In this document: positions 51,127-62,630 of the stretch, in pieces
How the letters are laid out: the number at the start of each line of letters is the position of its first letter
Numbering within the stretch: position 1 is the stretch's first letter
NCBI GenBank assembly: GCA_038503075.1
Contig: JBCAML010000008.1
Span: 1,426,001 to 1,490,000, forward strand
Origin: Gyromitra esculenta
Lineage: Eukaryota > Ascomycota > Pezizomycetes > Pezizales > Discinaceae
Reading direction: 5' to 3'
DNA: 64,000 nt
The notes under the pieces: generated by a model
Seen by the model: only the letters and a program-made list of their open reading frames with translations
What the model was told of the DNA's origin: nothing
The model's database searches: none
Made by a program: the position numbers and the translations under genes

Positions 51127-51526
51127 ATGGAAAACGATAAGGGTATGGAATACCCATCCCGATGTCAAGATTGGCCAGGCTTGATATCTAACTTCAATTT
51201 GCAATATATATAGGAGAACTCGTCGACCTGTAAGCACCAGAACAACTCATCTGGGGGAGATGTATTAACGTGTATACCCCCAAAACAATAGCTACGTCCC
51301 ACGCAAGTGCAGTGCCACCAACCGCATCATCAAGGCCAAGGATCACGCATCTGTCCAAATCTCAGTCGGAAAGGTTGACGAGGCTGGCCGCTACACCAAC
51401 GAGAACATCACCTATGCTCTATGCGGTTTCGTCAGGTCCATGGGCGAGAGCGACGACTCCCTGAACAGACTTGCCCAGAGGGATGGTCTGTTGAAGAATG
51501 TCTGGTCCGCGTCTCGTCAACATTAA
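51127..51526 (+). CDS. RPS21: 40S ribosomal protein eS21 (three exons)
   Basis: Structural protein of the small ribosomal subunit that contributes to late 20S pre-rRNA processing in yeast. Coding exons are 51127-51142 (16 nt), 51214-51229 (16 nt) and 51292-51526, giving 88 aa, the usual length. The spliced start [20 protein letters not shown] matches the family. It is followed by [14 protein letters not shown] and GEYRT-type block [18 protein letters not shown], with C-terminus [15 protein letters not shown]. Two consecutive 16-nt exons at the 5' end are unusual but normal in phase. SSL1 lies divergently 413 nt away. Confidence 0.96.
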
Positions 51527-53193
51527 ACTGGTTAGTTTGGGGATTACACCTCCCTGGGGTTTTCTGTGTGGAGTGCTGACGGTTTTTTTTTGGAGGAGAT
51601 GTAGGGTTTTTGGGTTAGCTGGGATTTGAAGTTAAAAAAATAAGATGGGGAATTCAAAAATATAATTGAGACATCCAAAAAAAAACAATTGATAAAATTG
51701 CCGGCAAAAATTCGATTTCGCGAATCAGGGGGATCTTGCTTGGTTTTTACTTTGTGCTTACCCCTACATCCATGACACGTGAAAAGTCTCTATGTATGGG
51801 GAGCTTGCATATTCATACACGTATGTTCATGGGTTTCTATGAGCAATGTTACGTATATCGTAGATTTTTCAATCCCCACCCCAGAATAGCTATCTTAATT
51901 CGTGTGGTTTCGATCACTTCCCTTCTCTCACAATTATGTTTCAACTATCATTTCCTACTATACACACACATAGCGGCCATCGATGCCCTCCTCTTTCCAA
52001 CCATTCTTACACGGTTAGAGGAGTGGTATTCATCTTTAGAGAACGTCTCTCCTTCACTCCCTGCAACGAGGGATTGTCTTTCTCTTCCACGAGAGAAGGA
52101 TAGTTCTTCGCTCGAGGAGAGTTGGAGAGAATATGTTTTTCTACTCCGTTCCGGGTTGGCCGCAATATATAAAACTGAAAAGCGACTGGCCTGCTGAAGA
52201 GCTATAACGCAAAGTTATGTGTTAAAGCACAGATACGGGTTGGATATTGTAGAAGATTATTCAAGTTGTTTCTTATTCTCAGACAGCTTACCTTGTATAG
52301 TTTAAGATAGGTTATCCGGTCAGTCGCTACATAGGTTGAATAGACCATATCGTAAAAAAACCTTTCCTCCCTTCACAAATGCCGAGCGTTCAGCCCTTCC
52401 CCCGTCCGTCCATAACCATACCAAAACGCCCCCTTCCCTACTCCCCTCCTCCCCAAATAATGTGTACAGAAAGAAAAAAGCCTTCAACCCTCAGTTCCGT
52501 TTTTCGAGATCCTCCATAAGTTGCCATTACCGTGTTGTCTCGTACATATATCCCAGTCGTATTCGATATCCTCCACGTAAGATACTGCATCTGTCGGTTG
52601 ATGTACCCCTCTCTTGCCTCCGCCTTCTCCCTTTCTTGCTCCAGGGATTGTTGGTAGTAAGATAGTTGCATATCGACCCAAAAAAAGGACCATGTTATGA
52701 ATCCCACCCTTCCTCTTCCACCCAACCATAATAGAACCGCTGCCCCGGTTAGTGCTCGGGAGAATATCAATAACGCTGGGTCTAACAATAGGCAATCGCA
52801 AAAAAAAAAAACCGGAAATCAAAGCATAGAAAACACCAAAACCAAGAAGAAAAAAAATCAAGCAGCCACACCACAGAACTATTACATCCTAATTCCCCCC
52901 CGCCGGTAAGAAGAGGCATTATAAAAATTCGTAAAACAAAACAAAAAATCATATGTAAAGGATAATTTTTGTTTCCCCCAACAGCAGCAGGGGATACATG
53001 TAAATATATTGAAAAAACGCATATCAGCAATTGAAATCTGGTATTCCTACTCGATTCGTTAACCCACAAAAATTACAAAAAAAAGTCAATCCCTCAAATT
53101 CCGCTAATAAATTCGTAGGAAATGAGAAACTGAGACGAGGAAAAAAAGATCATCTAGGGTATATATCGAAAGAAATCGAAGTTGATCTTTTAT
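51527..53193. other. Convergent spacer RPS21/CHS7-family gene
   Basis: 1.67 kb, AT-rich, with the two 3' UTRs. A TACATGTA lies at 52995-53002. The frame 51736-52197 (153 codons) shows no family motif. Confidence 0.55.
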
Positions 53194-54701
53194 TCAGTAC
53201 CCCATCTCCGATTCAGACATCATAGGATTCATCGAGTCTTCTGGCCATTCATCTTCTGTGATGCTGCTCCAGAAGAACCACAACATGACTATTGCTCCCA
53301 GCGTGAATGCTGTCTCAAAGAGTGCGCCGTCGATCTTGCCAGATGTGGCATTGCAAAGGTGCACGCTGATGACGAAGTCGAAGATTTGGCCGATCGTGAA
53401 GAGGAGTGCTGCTGCGCCTAGTCGCTCTGTTTTTAGGTTGTAACGTCAGCATTGTGGATGTTTTAAAATATTAGCAGTAACGTGGGTCATACTCATTGGT
53501 AACATTTCTCCTAGCACTTTTATTACGAGGACAGCTTCGAGAATAAAGTAGGCCACGATCATGATTAGCGGGAACAAGAGGTACATGACGTAGAGGGCGT
53601 AGTTTCTAATGGTGTCTTCGTGGGTCACGGTGAATGTTCCAGTATAGTTGAAGCCAGTGTCAACGGCAATATAGGCTAGAAACTAGACATTAGAATAAAA
53701 TCGACATCGCCCTGGCAACAGGTGCAGCAACTCGCCAGTTCCTATGAAGAAGACTAAAGCAGATCCGGAAACCAGCCCCACAGATTTTGGAGTTCCATCA
53801 TCGAGTAATTGATATCCAACAATCGCATTCAATAATAACAACCACGCAGTGGCTGCTATCGCTCCTATATGGATCGCAGAAAACCACTTTGATCGTCCTG
53901 GGTTAGCAAACCAAAGTTCGGACCGAGTGAGGTCCTCCCATAAACATACCACTAAGATTGTCCGGCTGGTTAGGAATCCTCCAACTGAAAATATTTCCGC
54001 AATTGACATCACAATATAACCAATCAGAAAGATTTGTATCTCCCTATCACCCAAGAACGATCGTTAAAAACAGTCTGTCCTCCACCAAAGCAAGTCGTGT
54101 ATGTATATGTTGCGGGCAAGCCAACCTTCGTCCAACTGCAGCCTTCTTCCTCTCTGACATCCAGATCAACCCTGCCGAAACTAATATCGCGATGGCACAT
54201 AGCAGTATTGAACCTATCATTCATTGGATAGCGAGTCAGCAGCCTTATCCTTAGATGATGGTGGGCTTATCCCATGGCTTATCCCACGGACCATCCCGAC
54301 CAAATTACCCGAATGTAAACACACCTAGATTTCGTATGCGTCCATCCCCAACTTTGTAGCCGAGTAGCTCACAGCTCTTCTCGAGCGGTTGTGTGCGATT
54401 GAGAAAAAGCTAAACATAGTGTTAGAGATTGGGAATCGATGGATGGAGGTTGGGCGCGAGATGAGGAGGCTGGAACGTACGTTGCATGCTGGTAATGTCG
54501 AATCGCGACAAAAGTCCTGTAACCAAGGTGTTTGGTCAGCATCTTGGGCTTGGGCTTTCGAACTTGACTCTTTTTCGCCTGGTGTTTCGTGCGTTGGCGT
54601 ATCAAGTGCGCGTCGTGATCCAAACAACCAAGGCTGGACAGCATTCCATCCCTCGATACAAACAAGAACGAACTCACATGAAAGTTTCCGAATTGGGTCA
54701 T
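53194..54701 (-). CDS. Chs7-family chitin-synthase export chaperone (eight exons)
   Basis: Polytopic ER protein of the Chs7 family. Yeast Chs7 lets chitin synthase III leave the ER. Exons are 54701-54678, 54516-54481, 54409-54325, 54213-54126, 54043-53950, 53886-53736, 53675-53493 and 53426-53194, giving 297 aa. The spliced N-terminus FGNFHDFCRDSTLPACN is the Chs7 hallmark. Family blocks KKAAVGRREIQIFL, WFSAIHIGAIAATAW, VGYQLLDDGTP, FFIGTAYIAVDTGF and ALFETAFTLGAIVMLWFFWS follow, with about seven hydrophobic segments. The tail SSITEDEWPEDS differs from the canonical yeast end, so this may be a paralogue of the main CHS7. Two joins are uncertain. Intron 5 (63 nt) is in frame and could be retained. 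Intron 6 appears to use a GC donor (GCGAGT at 53735). It is a single copy here, with no chitin synthase nearby. Confidence 0.85.
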
Positions 54702-57700
54702 TGCTTTAACTCCTCACCACGGCTCTCTAGAATCAGAGCTGACGGAATTGAAGGAATGCGTGTGTGGTGGTGAGAGTGGGAGAAGGGACGGGAATGCGAC
54801 GGGGGGGTGGGGAGAGTATAACGGTAATTATTAGGAGAGATGGGCCCTGCCACGGCTTCGTTTCGTTGTCTGGCCCAGTCTCGTGGCGGGAGACGTCGTC
54901 TGTATGCTTTACAGTGAGTTACGAGGAAGATGGTGGGCAGACCGACGCGGCGGGGAGGGGGGTGGTTTGAGCGATAGCGGAGCAAGAGCTGGCAATGCGT
55001 TCGTTCGACCTTGGAGCGAGCGAAAGGAAGAGACGCAAGCAATAACGCACACGAGGAAGCGAGATGTCACAGTGTTTCTCCGCTCCAGAATGAGGATATG
55101 GCAGGAGAGAATCGGTTTCTTTCTTCCTTCTCACTGTCACTCACTCACTCACTCTGATCCTCCTGCTCTTTCCCGAACCAAGCTCCACTCTCCCATCCGC
55201 GGATTATCCAATCCGCCCCCGACATTAGACCGTCGACGGCGGCAAGCAATACAATGAGACCCTCGTGCAAAAGTGGCTGGGCAGGGAAGAAAAGGGTTGG
55301 GCAGGGATTGAACCCTTCCCCTCACGCCAGTTGACACAGCAACTGTTGCGTGTGGATTCGCTGTCTGCAGTCTGTAATTCCCAGGCACGCTCGCTGGTCA
55401 AACTCCCCATCAGTCCGTCGTCCGGTTTTCTGATTGGGCCGCCACTGATTCTCACTCGCCTGCACCCTCGCCTCACCCAGTCCAAGAGGCTAGAGCTGCT
55501 GAGCTTATTTCGGGTTCTCCGAGTTGTCATATATTATCGTCGAGGTCTTGTTTTCGTCCCATTCGCAGGCCCATATCCACAGACCATCCTTTCCTCTCAA
55601 GTCTGGAAGGCGCGTCTTCCCAGCTGTTGGTGCTATTTCCGGACGTGGAGTGGCTTCTTGGACCTCAGTATTGCATCCGAAGCAAGGTGCTCGGTGTCCG
55701 AGTTGATTGGTTTCGTCAGTGATTGAGTGCCAGCCTCACAAAATTGACCCAACATCCCCAGCCAACACCTGTAATCAACGAGTTAAATTACATTTACCGG
55801 ATGAAGTCAAACACCCCCATCCCATCTCATCTCGCGAGGCCCTCATTACCCAGATTGATTGCGGAGAGACAAGGTTGCCCTCGCTTTCACGAGAACAGGC
55901 TAGCCATTTCCTATTCCGGTTACTGTATGTCCCTTATTTGATCGTCCATGCGGCCTTGTCACACGCACGACATGTGTTCGGTTCCTCCCGCCGTTCAGGT
56001 ACCCAACGTTGTGGCTTCACCCCTCGCGTCATGCTGTGGCTCCAGATGCGGTCGCTCGCGATAATATCATTATCGGAACTTGGTTTGATCAGAGCCGACG
56101 GTCGAAGCGAACTACATACGCAAACACGAAAGAAAAATAACCCCGCCCTATGCAGTGCTTAAATCTAATCTCATCGTTCGTGCATCTGCTATTTCTCCGC
56201 GGCTGTGAAGATCCGTCTAAGCCTGTGTTTCATCTAATGCCTTCTTGAAACGTATCTAACTATTCCGATCTACCAAGCCGTAGGCGGTGTTCGGCCCTCG
56301 ATACCACTTGCTTTAGCACGGAAGCACTCTATCGCTACCAAATAATTTATTTCATTTCATTTCATCGCAGGCATATCTTTTCGAGGTCTTCAACTTCGCT
56401 ATGTATATTTGTAGCCACTGAACTGTCATTGGTTCTTCATACCCTCATCTCATCAGGAGCGCGACAATTGATACTTATCGTATCAATGTGACACCTCCCA
56501 ACGCAAGATATCCGGAGCTTTTGCCGCACGCCAGCACAAAGATTTCGAAGACGCGCACGGTCTTGACGACACCTAAAACCTCGGTTATAGAAATCCAGAA
56601 TCCAAGCCGCATCCGAAGATCTCCCGTCATTTTTAAGCCTCTCCTTCCTCTACCTACACTGGGAGATCGACCGAAACTTTCAGCTCTTTTTTCCTTTTCC
56701 TCGCTCCTCGAAGTTTTTGCGTAATTCGTACTGCGGGCGCCTCTGTTGGTCACAATTGATTCGCAGCAGTTCCCACAGGTTCGGATCGCAAGTGTTTTAT
56801 CTGACGAACAGGAAAAGGTTCTCGGGCCATGAACCCCGTATAACCGATAATCGAGACTTTTTGAAATAAATAGCCGCATATAACTATATCCGTCAAGATG
56901 GGACAAGGAGGATTGCTTCCGGGGCTGGTGACTGCTGTACTACCTGTACAGCTTAATATTTATTTTTTCAATATCATAAAGATTGAGGGGGGACCTGGAA
57001 CACAACCAAAGGGAAAATGCCATCTTGGGTTTCTAGATTCTGAGAGGGCCGAACCACGGAATTGCTATATATGCAGTGACTTTTTATTTTATTTTAAAGG
57101 TGGTGGAGGTGGTACTGAGTCTCTGGTTGATTGAGATGCCAAGTAATGATACTACAAATGCTATTTCCGGGGATTGTCTTATAAAAAATGGGAAAAGGAA
57201 GTGATTGGATATCACTACATGCATAACTGCTGATTGGGTCGATCGGGAGGAATCGCCCTTTTCTTATGTAACTATCGCTTGGCGAGTCGCTATATTTGGT
57301 ACCAAGTTAGATACCTGTACATATACTTCCTGGTTGAATCAGCAGACGGTACCATGGTGAGGACTAAAGTAAAAATGGGACGCGGAAATGGGGGTGATGG
57401 AGCCAATAGTTTTATGAGATACTTGAGCCGTATTGTGCCATCGTTTTGTATTCATGCTTAGCTAGGTTCACGCTGTACTAAGGAAAATTGTGGGGCTTGA
57501 AGGATAATTGGTATACTGGTCTAATCGCGGCTTACAGAAGGAGTAACAGCAGTTTTATACATCTATTTAGTATACGCTCTTCAGGCGAAGCGCCACGGGT
57601 TTCCAATGCGTCATGAGCTTTTGTATAAATATCATCACCATCAATCACTCGTCTGCGTAACTACATGTATTCCGTGCGGTGACAGCGTGACAGGTGTTTA

Positions 57701-59160
57701 CTTCTGCGAGGTGTTAATAATTGTAAACTAGTAGATAAGTTGTGCTAACAAAATCTAAATATAACACGCGTGACGTGATTGTGATGGTTTGTGGATAGGG
57801 CGTTCGCCTCCAAATCTCGTGGGGGGAACGCGGTAGAGGCGGGGTGATGTGTAGCGTGTTGCACAATTGCTGCACTTCCACCATAAAAATAATAATCTCT
57901 GTTTGATAACCCCTATACACTACATATAACTATACTATCGTATGGGCATCGTCATTCTGTGGGGTATCATGAGATCAGAAAATCATCTCTATGATGTGGC
58001 TATTATTATCGCAAGTGTATTGATAATGGGTGCATACTGCAGTTTATCCTCAAAATCGACATAGATACTCGAGAAAAGCTATCCATTCCGGCTTTTCGAA
58101 TCTGCATTTTTTGTTGCTTCTTGATCACTGGCTAAGAATATTGTTCAGCCTCGCTACGCTTGCGCAAATGGCGAAAAATGGCAGAAAACATAGCCCCAAT
58201 AGTTTTGGATATCAGAGTGTCTATCGTTTTGTTTTGTTTTAGCACAAGAGGTCTAAAGTCGGATGTGGCTTGTTGGTAGAGATCGCTCTGTTGTGTTGAC
58301 ACCCCTGCTTGTTCTTGGTAGGTTAGTGATATTTCAACCACATTGCTAGGGCCATGCATCGCGGAGGTAAACACCGAAACGCAAGTACGAAAAGCACTTT
58401 GCGTGGACTAATGATGCTATACACTATTTTCTGGTATCAGAAACCCGATTCCTGGTACATACCCTGAGTAGATCTGCGTGGCGACCAACAGGTTCCTGCA
58501 GTCTTTTTCTGGCTGTTGCTGCTCAACGTGGACGTGCATCTAATATGCACTAGATCTGCAACCCTTGACCAGTCCATCTCCCTTACAGCTATTCCATCCC
58601 CACCATAACAATTTATTCTCTTCCCAGCCATCTCTTAGAAAAAACGATAATAGCGAGCCGCCTAACTGAGGTCATATCCGCTAGTGACTGGAGCAAGAGC
58701 CTCGTAAGATTTATCTTTGCGTAGAATTGCTCTGTCTTTACGATTAGATAGACATCTAAGAGCTTGATGGAGATAATCCCTCGCAGTAGCCATCGCACCG
58801 GAGCATACGTATATACTCTCACTAATTCTCTACTTTAGGTTTCTCTAGCGAGCTAGAGGTTAGATAGGCCATTGGACAGGCTTATGAACGTCAAACTTGC
58901 CCAACAGCAGTTAATGGATAATATACTTGTAAATGAAAGAGTTTGTTAGGGGCTCCTCGGCGAAGGGTGGAAAACCTTTAACATGTCAATGATCATGATG
59001 GCTAAAGGACTATTGACGAAGATGGGCCGGGGGGCGTTGATCAATAGAAATTTGCAGAAAAATTGGGACTCACGAAACGATCCCCTTTGACGCTTCAAGA
59101 CTGAGCTACCTTCAACTCACGTGGTGTGTACAGCAGGCGGAAAGAGCTATATACGCAATA

Positions 59161-59388
59161 CCGCATTAACTGGAAATATACAACCACGCGTTAAGATGTT
59201 GAAATAAGATGTGGCGGGTCTCAAAACTCGAGTTTTCGCCAGCTGCTGCTGTTTCTGGTGTCAATTAACCAATTCGAGTAAATGAGTCCGCCGAAAAACA
59301 AAAAAATCCTACCAAGTTCACTGTCTCACCCAACCTCAAGCTCAATCCAACGTACTAGCGTGTGGTTGCGTATTTCCAGTTAATGCGG
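59161..59388. mobile_element. 228-bp MITE with 30-bp terminal inverted repeats and TA duplication
   Basis: The left end reads CCGCATTAACTGGAAATA and continues CAACCAC. The reverse complement of the right end is the same, with 27 of the outer 30 positions identical. Both ends are flanked by TA (59159-59160 and 59389-59390). The interior has no open frame of note, so it is a non-autonomous element. TA duplication suggests a Tc1/mariner-like transposase in trans. It is unrelated in sequence to the element at 9757-9898. Confidence 0.85.
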
Positions 59389-59592
59389 TATACTGCCACT
59401 ATTATAATGTAGAAATAATGAATAGATCTGATATATTGACTGCCCAGTAAACTAGAGAAGAGGAAACAGAATAGACGAACGGGAGAAGAGCTCCATATAT
59501 ATACTCCCTATGGAGTCATATATAAACAGGTTTATGGGGGCTCTTTGGGCGCCGAATAGATCGGCCCGAGCAACCCCCTTTAGCAGTATAGA

Positions 59593-59612
59593 CTATACCG
59601 AACGTCTTCGGT
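59593..59612. repeat. Short perfect hairpin
   Basis: ATACCGAA and TTCGGTAT pair around a four-base CGTC loop. It lies in a 300-bp patch dense with small palindromes (59475-59770), just right of the 228-bp MITE. Confidence 0.6.
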
Positions 59613-62495
59613 ATCTCGAGTAGTGACGTACCAAATGAGACACTAGGAAGCCATGGATATATACCATATATCCAACATATAACTTGGGCCAAATTGCGAG
59701 TGATATTTTGTGACTATACGTGTATTGCTGCTTGGTGGAGAAAGTACATGTAGTACATGTATGCATACAAGTACTAAATCCTATGAACAAGTATATATGT
59801 AGATACACATCATTTGCACCCGTTAGGAGAACTAACCCGAGAATACCCGGTAAATGGTATTTGAATTGGTTGGCTGAGTGGGCTGTCTATGACTTACCGA
59901 TTACACGATTTGTACGATCGTGAACGTTATACGAGCTTGGGATAACTGAAGATAACCCTCCTCTGAATTTACTTACTCTAGTAACACGAGAACTACTGTG
60001 CGCTGTTGCTCATGGAGATCTAGCGTGGTGTCCTATTAAGCTTTAGTATTCCTTCGACTTCAAATATATTCTAGCGTGATTGAAAGTGCGGAGGTCACGC
60101 GAGCATCTTCACCTCCTTGACTTCCATATATAAAACACAACTTATGCAGGCGTATCTCGAATAAAAACTGCCGACATCAACGCGATAAATTTTTGCGGTC
60201 ATGTAGCTATAAACGTAGCTCATGCGTCTTTCCTCCCGAATTTTGAGCGCCGAGATTTTTTCGGAACAGGTCCAATCGCATCACAAGATTAACTTTTTAG
60301 CACGTGAACACTAAATGTTGTCTACTGCAGCCTACGTGTTGGTGAGACTGTCGCGTCACGTGTGTTGTACCACTATAAGGCTTGTCATGGAGAAAGTGTT
60401 TTGATCAGGAGGACTGAATAATTCCGTGTGGCTATGGGATATACCAGCATCAAATATAAAACCAGCTATCTCGGAAGCTTGTGAGATGGAATAACTACAT
60501 ATAAGTAAGTACACAACTCGATAGACGTTACAATAGCGCCATGGGGGCATGTGACAACGAGCATCGACCGTACATCTTCTGGGAGGTTAGGATTAGGCGG
60601 CAATGGACGAGTTCCGGGATGGTCTTAGCTCGTCAATGCAGAGGAGCCAGTTTCTCTAGAACGAAAAGACCTTGGGATATCTGAAACACAACCTACATGT
60701 AGATGCATGGGAGTAGTGGGTCACAGCATACAAGGGGACGTCTAACGCTATCTTCAGAAATCTCTCTGTAACCGAGAAACTGCTTAGAAACAGCGTGTTC
60801 GGTCATAGAACGATGAGAATAAGCCATCCAGCCTGCTCTAACATATCTAAACATTGAGTTGCCTAATCAGGATAACAAAAATAATGTAGAAATTCTGAGT
60901 AGAATACCTGCATGTACAGAACTCTCTAAAAGGAATTTAGACACGTTCAAGTTGGCACTAATAAGCTGTACCTGGCTGATGATCCGGTCCGACATGTGTA
61001 TCTCTAAGTTCTATCTAATTAGATTGATCGCGATGTCCCTGCTATGCTCCTCCCTTTAACCATAATCCTGCTGTTAATTCCCATCTTGCTCTTCAGTTAT
61101 GTACAGCCCACTCTCTCAATTACGTCCCTATACTAACAGATTACCTGACAGCAACGTCCGTACACCAACCATTGGGGAGTTTATCTTAGTTCGATTTTCT
61201 TTAACATGCCCGACCCGCCAAGCATTATCGGATTCTCGGATTCAGTTATCAACGGTTCCACCAGTCACAATTATCACCCATGTGTTGTCTTCAAGATGCC
61301 CTAGAGAGATGTCTATTGGAAATTAAAGGTTTACATATGCTGATCACTTAATGGAGGAAGTGATCTAGTTTCTTATGTCGCTCTTCCCCATACCCCACGA
61401 CCCTAGTCCCAACACCCCCTAGATTCAGTATCCCGCTCCCTTTCGGCGGTAGCTACTCCTCGCAGAAGCCGGATTGACTTCTTGCCCATCCCATCACTGT
61501 CAACATGGGTGGGGATCCCCCAGTAAGTTGTTTGTTTGTTACGTTGGGTTGACGTGTGAGTGCTGCCTAGTATAAACCATTCTACTCACAAGCTCTGCTT
61601 CCCACCGCCGAACGAAACTGCACTATAATGTGGATTATAGCGGTCTCTAGCACAAGCACTCAGCCCTAATTTTCCTTTGTGGGGAATTCTACGGGTGACT
61701 AGTTGCACCCGTTGTTGTAAGAACAACCGCAATACGTCACTCCCGCTTCTGTACTGGGGATATGAAGATGGAACAAGTCTCACGTTATTTCTATGGCGAC
61801 CTTGCAGAACGGAAAACCTCGGCGGCCCATCTCCACATCCCTACCCCTAGTACCCTGAGGTAGAGCCTCAACGTCGGCTCTGGGGCTCTGGGGATCTGGG
61901 GCTATTACTGGCTGCTGCGATGCAAAGTGATGACAAGTACGAAGTGACTAAGTTAAAATAGCTGGGCTTTTGGAACTAGGCATGCATATTGTTTGTTGCA
62001 GCACAAAGCCTGTTGGGACAGCACATACCTACTTGCTCCCAGGCATATGAACCGGAAAACAGGAGTGTGTGGCTATATATGCTACGGGAGTGGCTTTTTA
62101 TAACACGCAGCCTGAGAATGATATCGTAGCATACAAACCCCCCCCGTTTTCCAATCCATGTGCCTGAGAACGAGTACAGAAGACAGTGTCTAGGTGAGAA
62201 CTGCGCCCAGAAAACAGGGATCCAAGAACAGGGTTTCTGTGGTTGGTTTAAGATAGGATCTATCTTGACACGCTGTTACTCAAGTGTTGTGTGTCAATTG
62301 TCCCGATTTATCTGGCCGAAACAGGCCTTTTTGGTACATTTTGAGAGCCAAATCATATTCTCATACATCATCTACCAGCAGAAAAGAAAGCCTGTTCGGT
62401 ATAAACGATGAACCCTAATCGTGGCATTCAAATTAATACCTGTTCACATCAACATGTCTCCTTGTGGTCTTAGCGAGCTTTCCCACATGTAGTTA

Positions 62496-62630
62496 CAGTA
62501 CAATCGCTGTATAAAAATATAAAAATAGAGATATTTTATATACTTATAGAGTAGACGTCCTTATAGAAAAGACCTAGTACACACAGGGTAGCCTCTGTCG
62601 AGACCAGAAATCTAATCATTATAAGGTGAG
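62496..62630. mobile_element. Decayed copy of the 9757-type MITE
   Basis: It starts CAGTACAATCG directly after TA (62494-62495) and stays collinear with 9757-9898 through the blocks CTTATAGAG, CTTA, ACCTAGTACACACA, CCTCTGTCGAGACC and ATTATAAGG. After that the right terminal repeat is lost. Many differences look like C-to-T or G-to-A changes, though I did not count them. Confidence 0.7.

Noticed and set aside
51736..52197. 153-codon frame downstream of RPS21
   Set aside because: AT-rich intergenic sequence with no motifs; convergent spacer position.
55265..56162. Two 151-153-codon + frames
   Set aside because: No domain resemblance; overlapping frames on the opposite strand are equally open.
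57781..57840. tRNA-Trp-like string (GCGTTCGCCTCCAAATC)
   Set aside because: No D-arm, T-arm or pairing acceptor ends around it.
59068..59115. tRNA-like D-arm string (reverse complement GGTAGCTCAGT)
   Set aside because: The rest of the cloverleaf cannot be folded; likely chance or a tiny relic.
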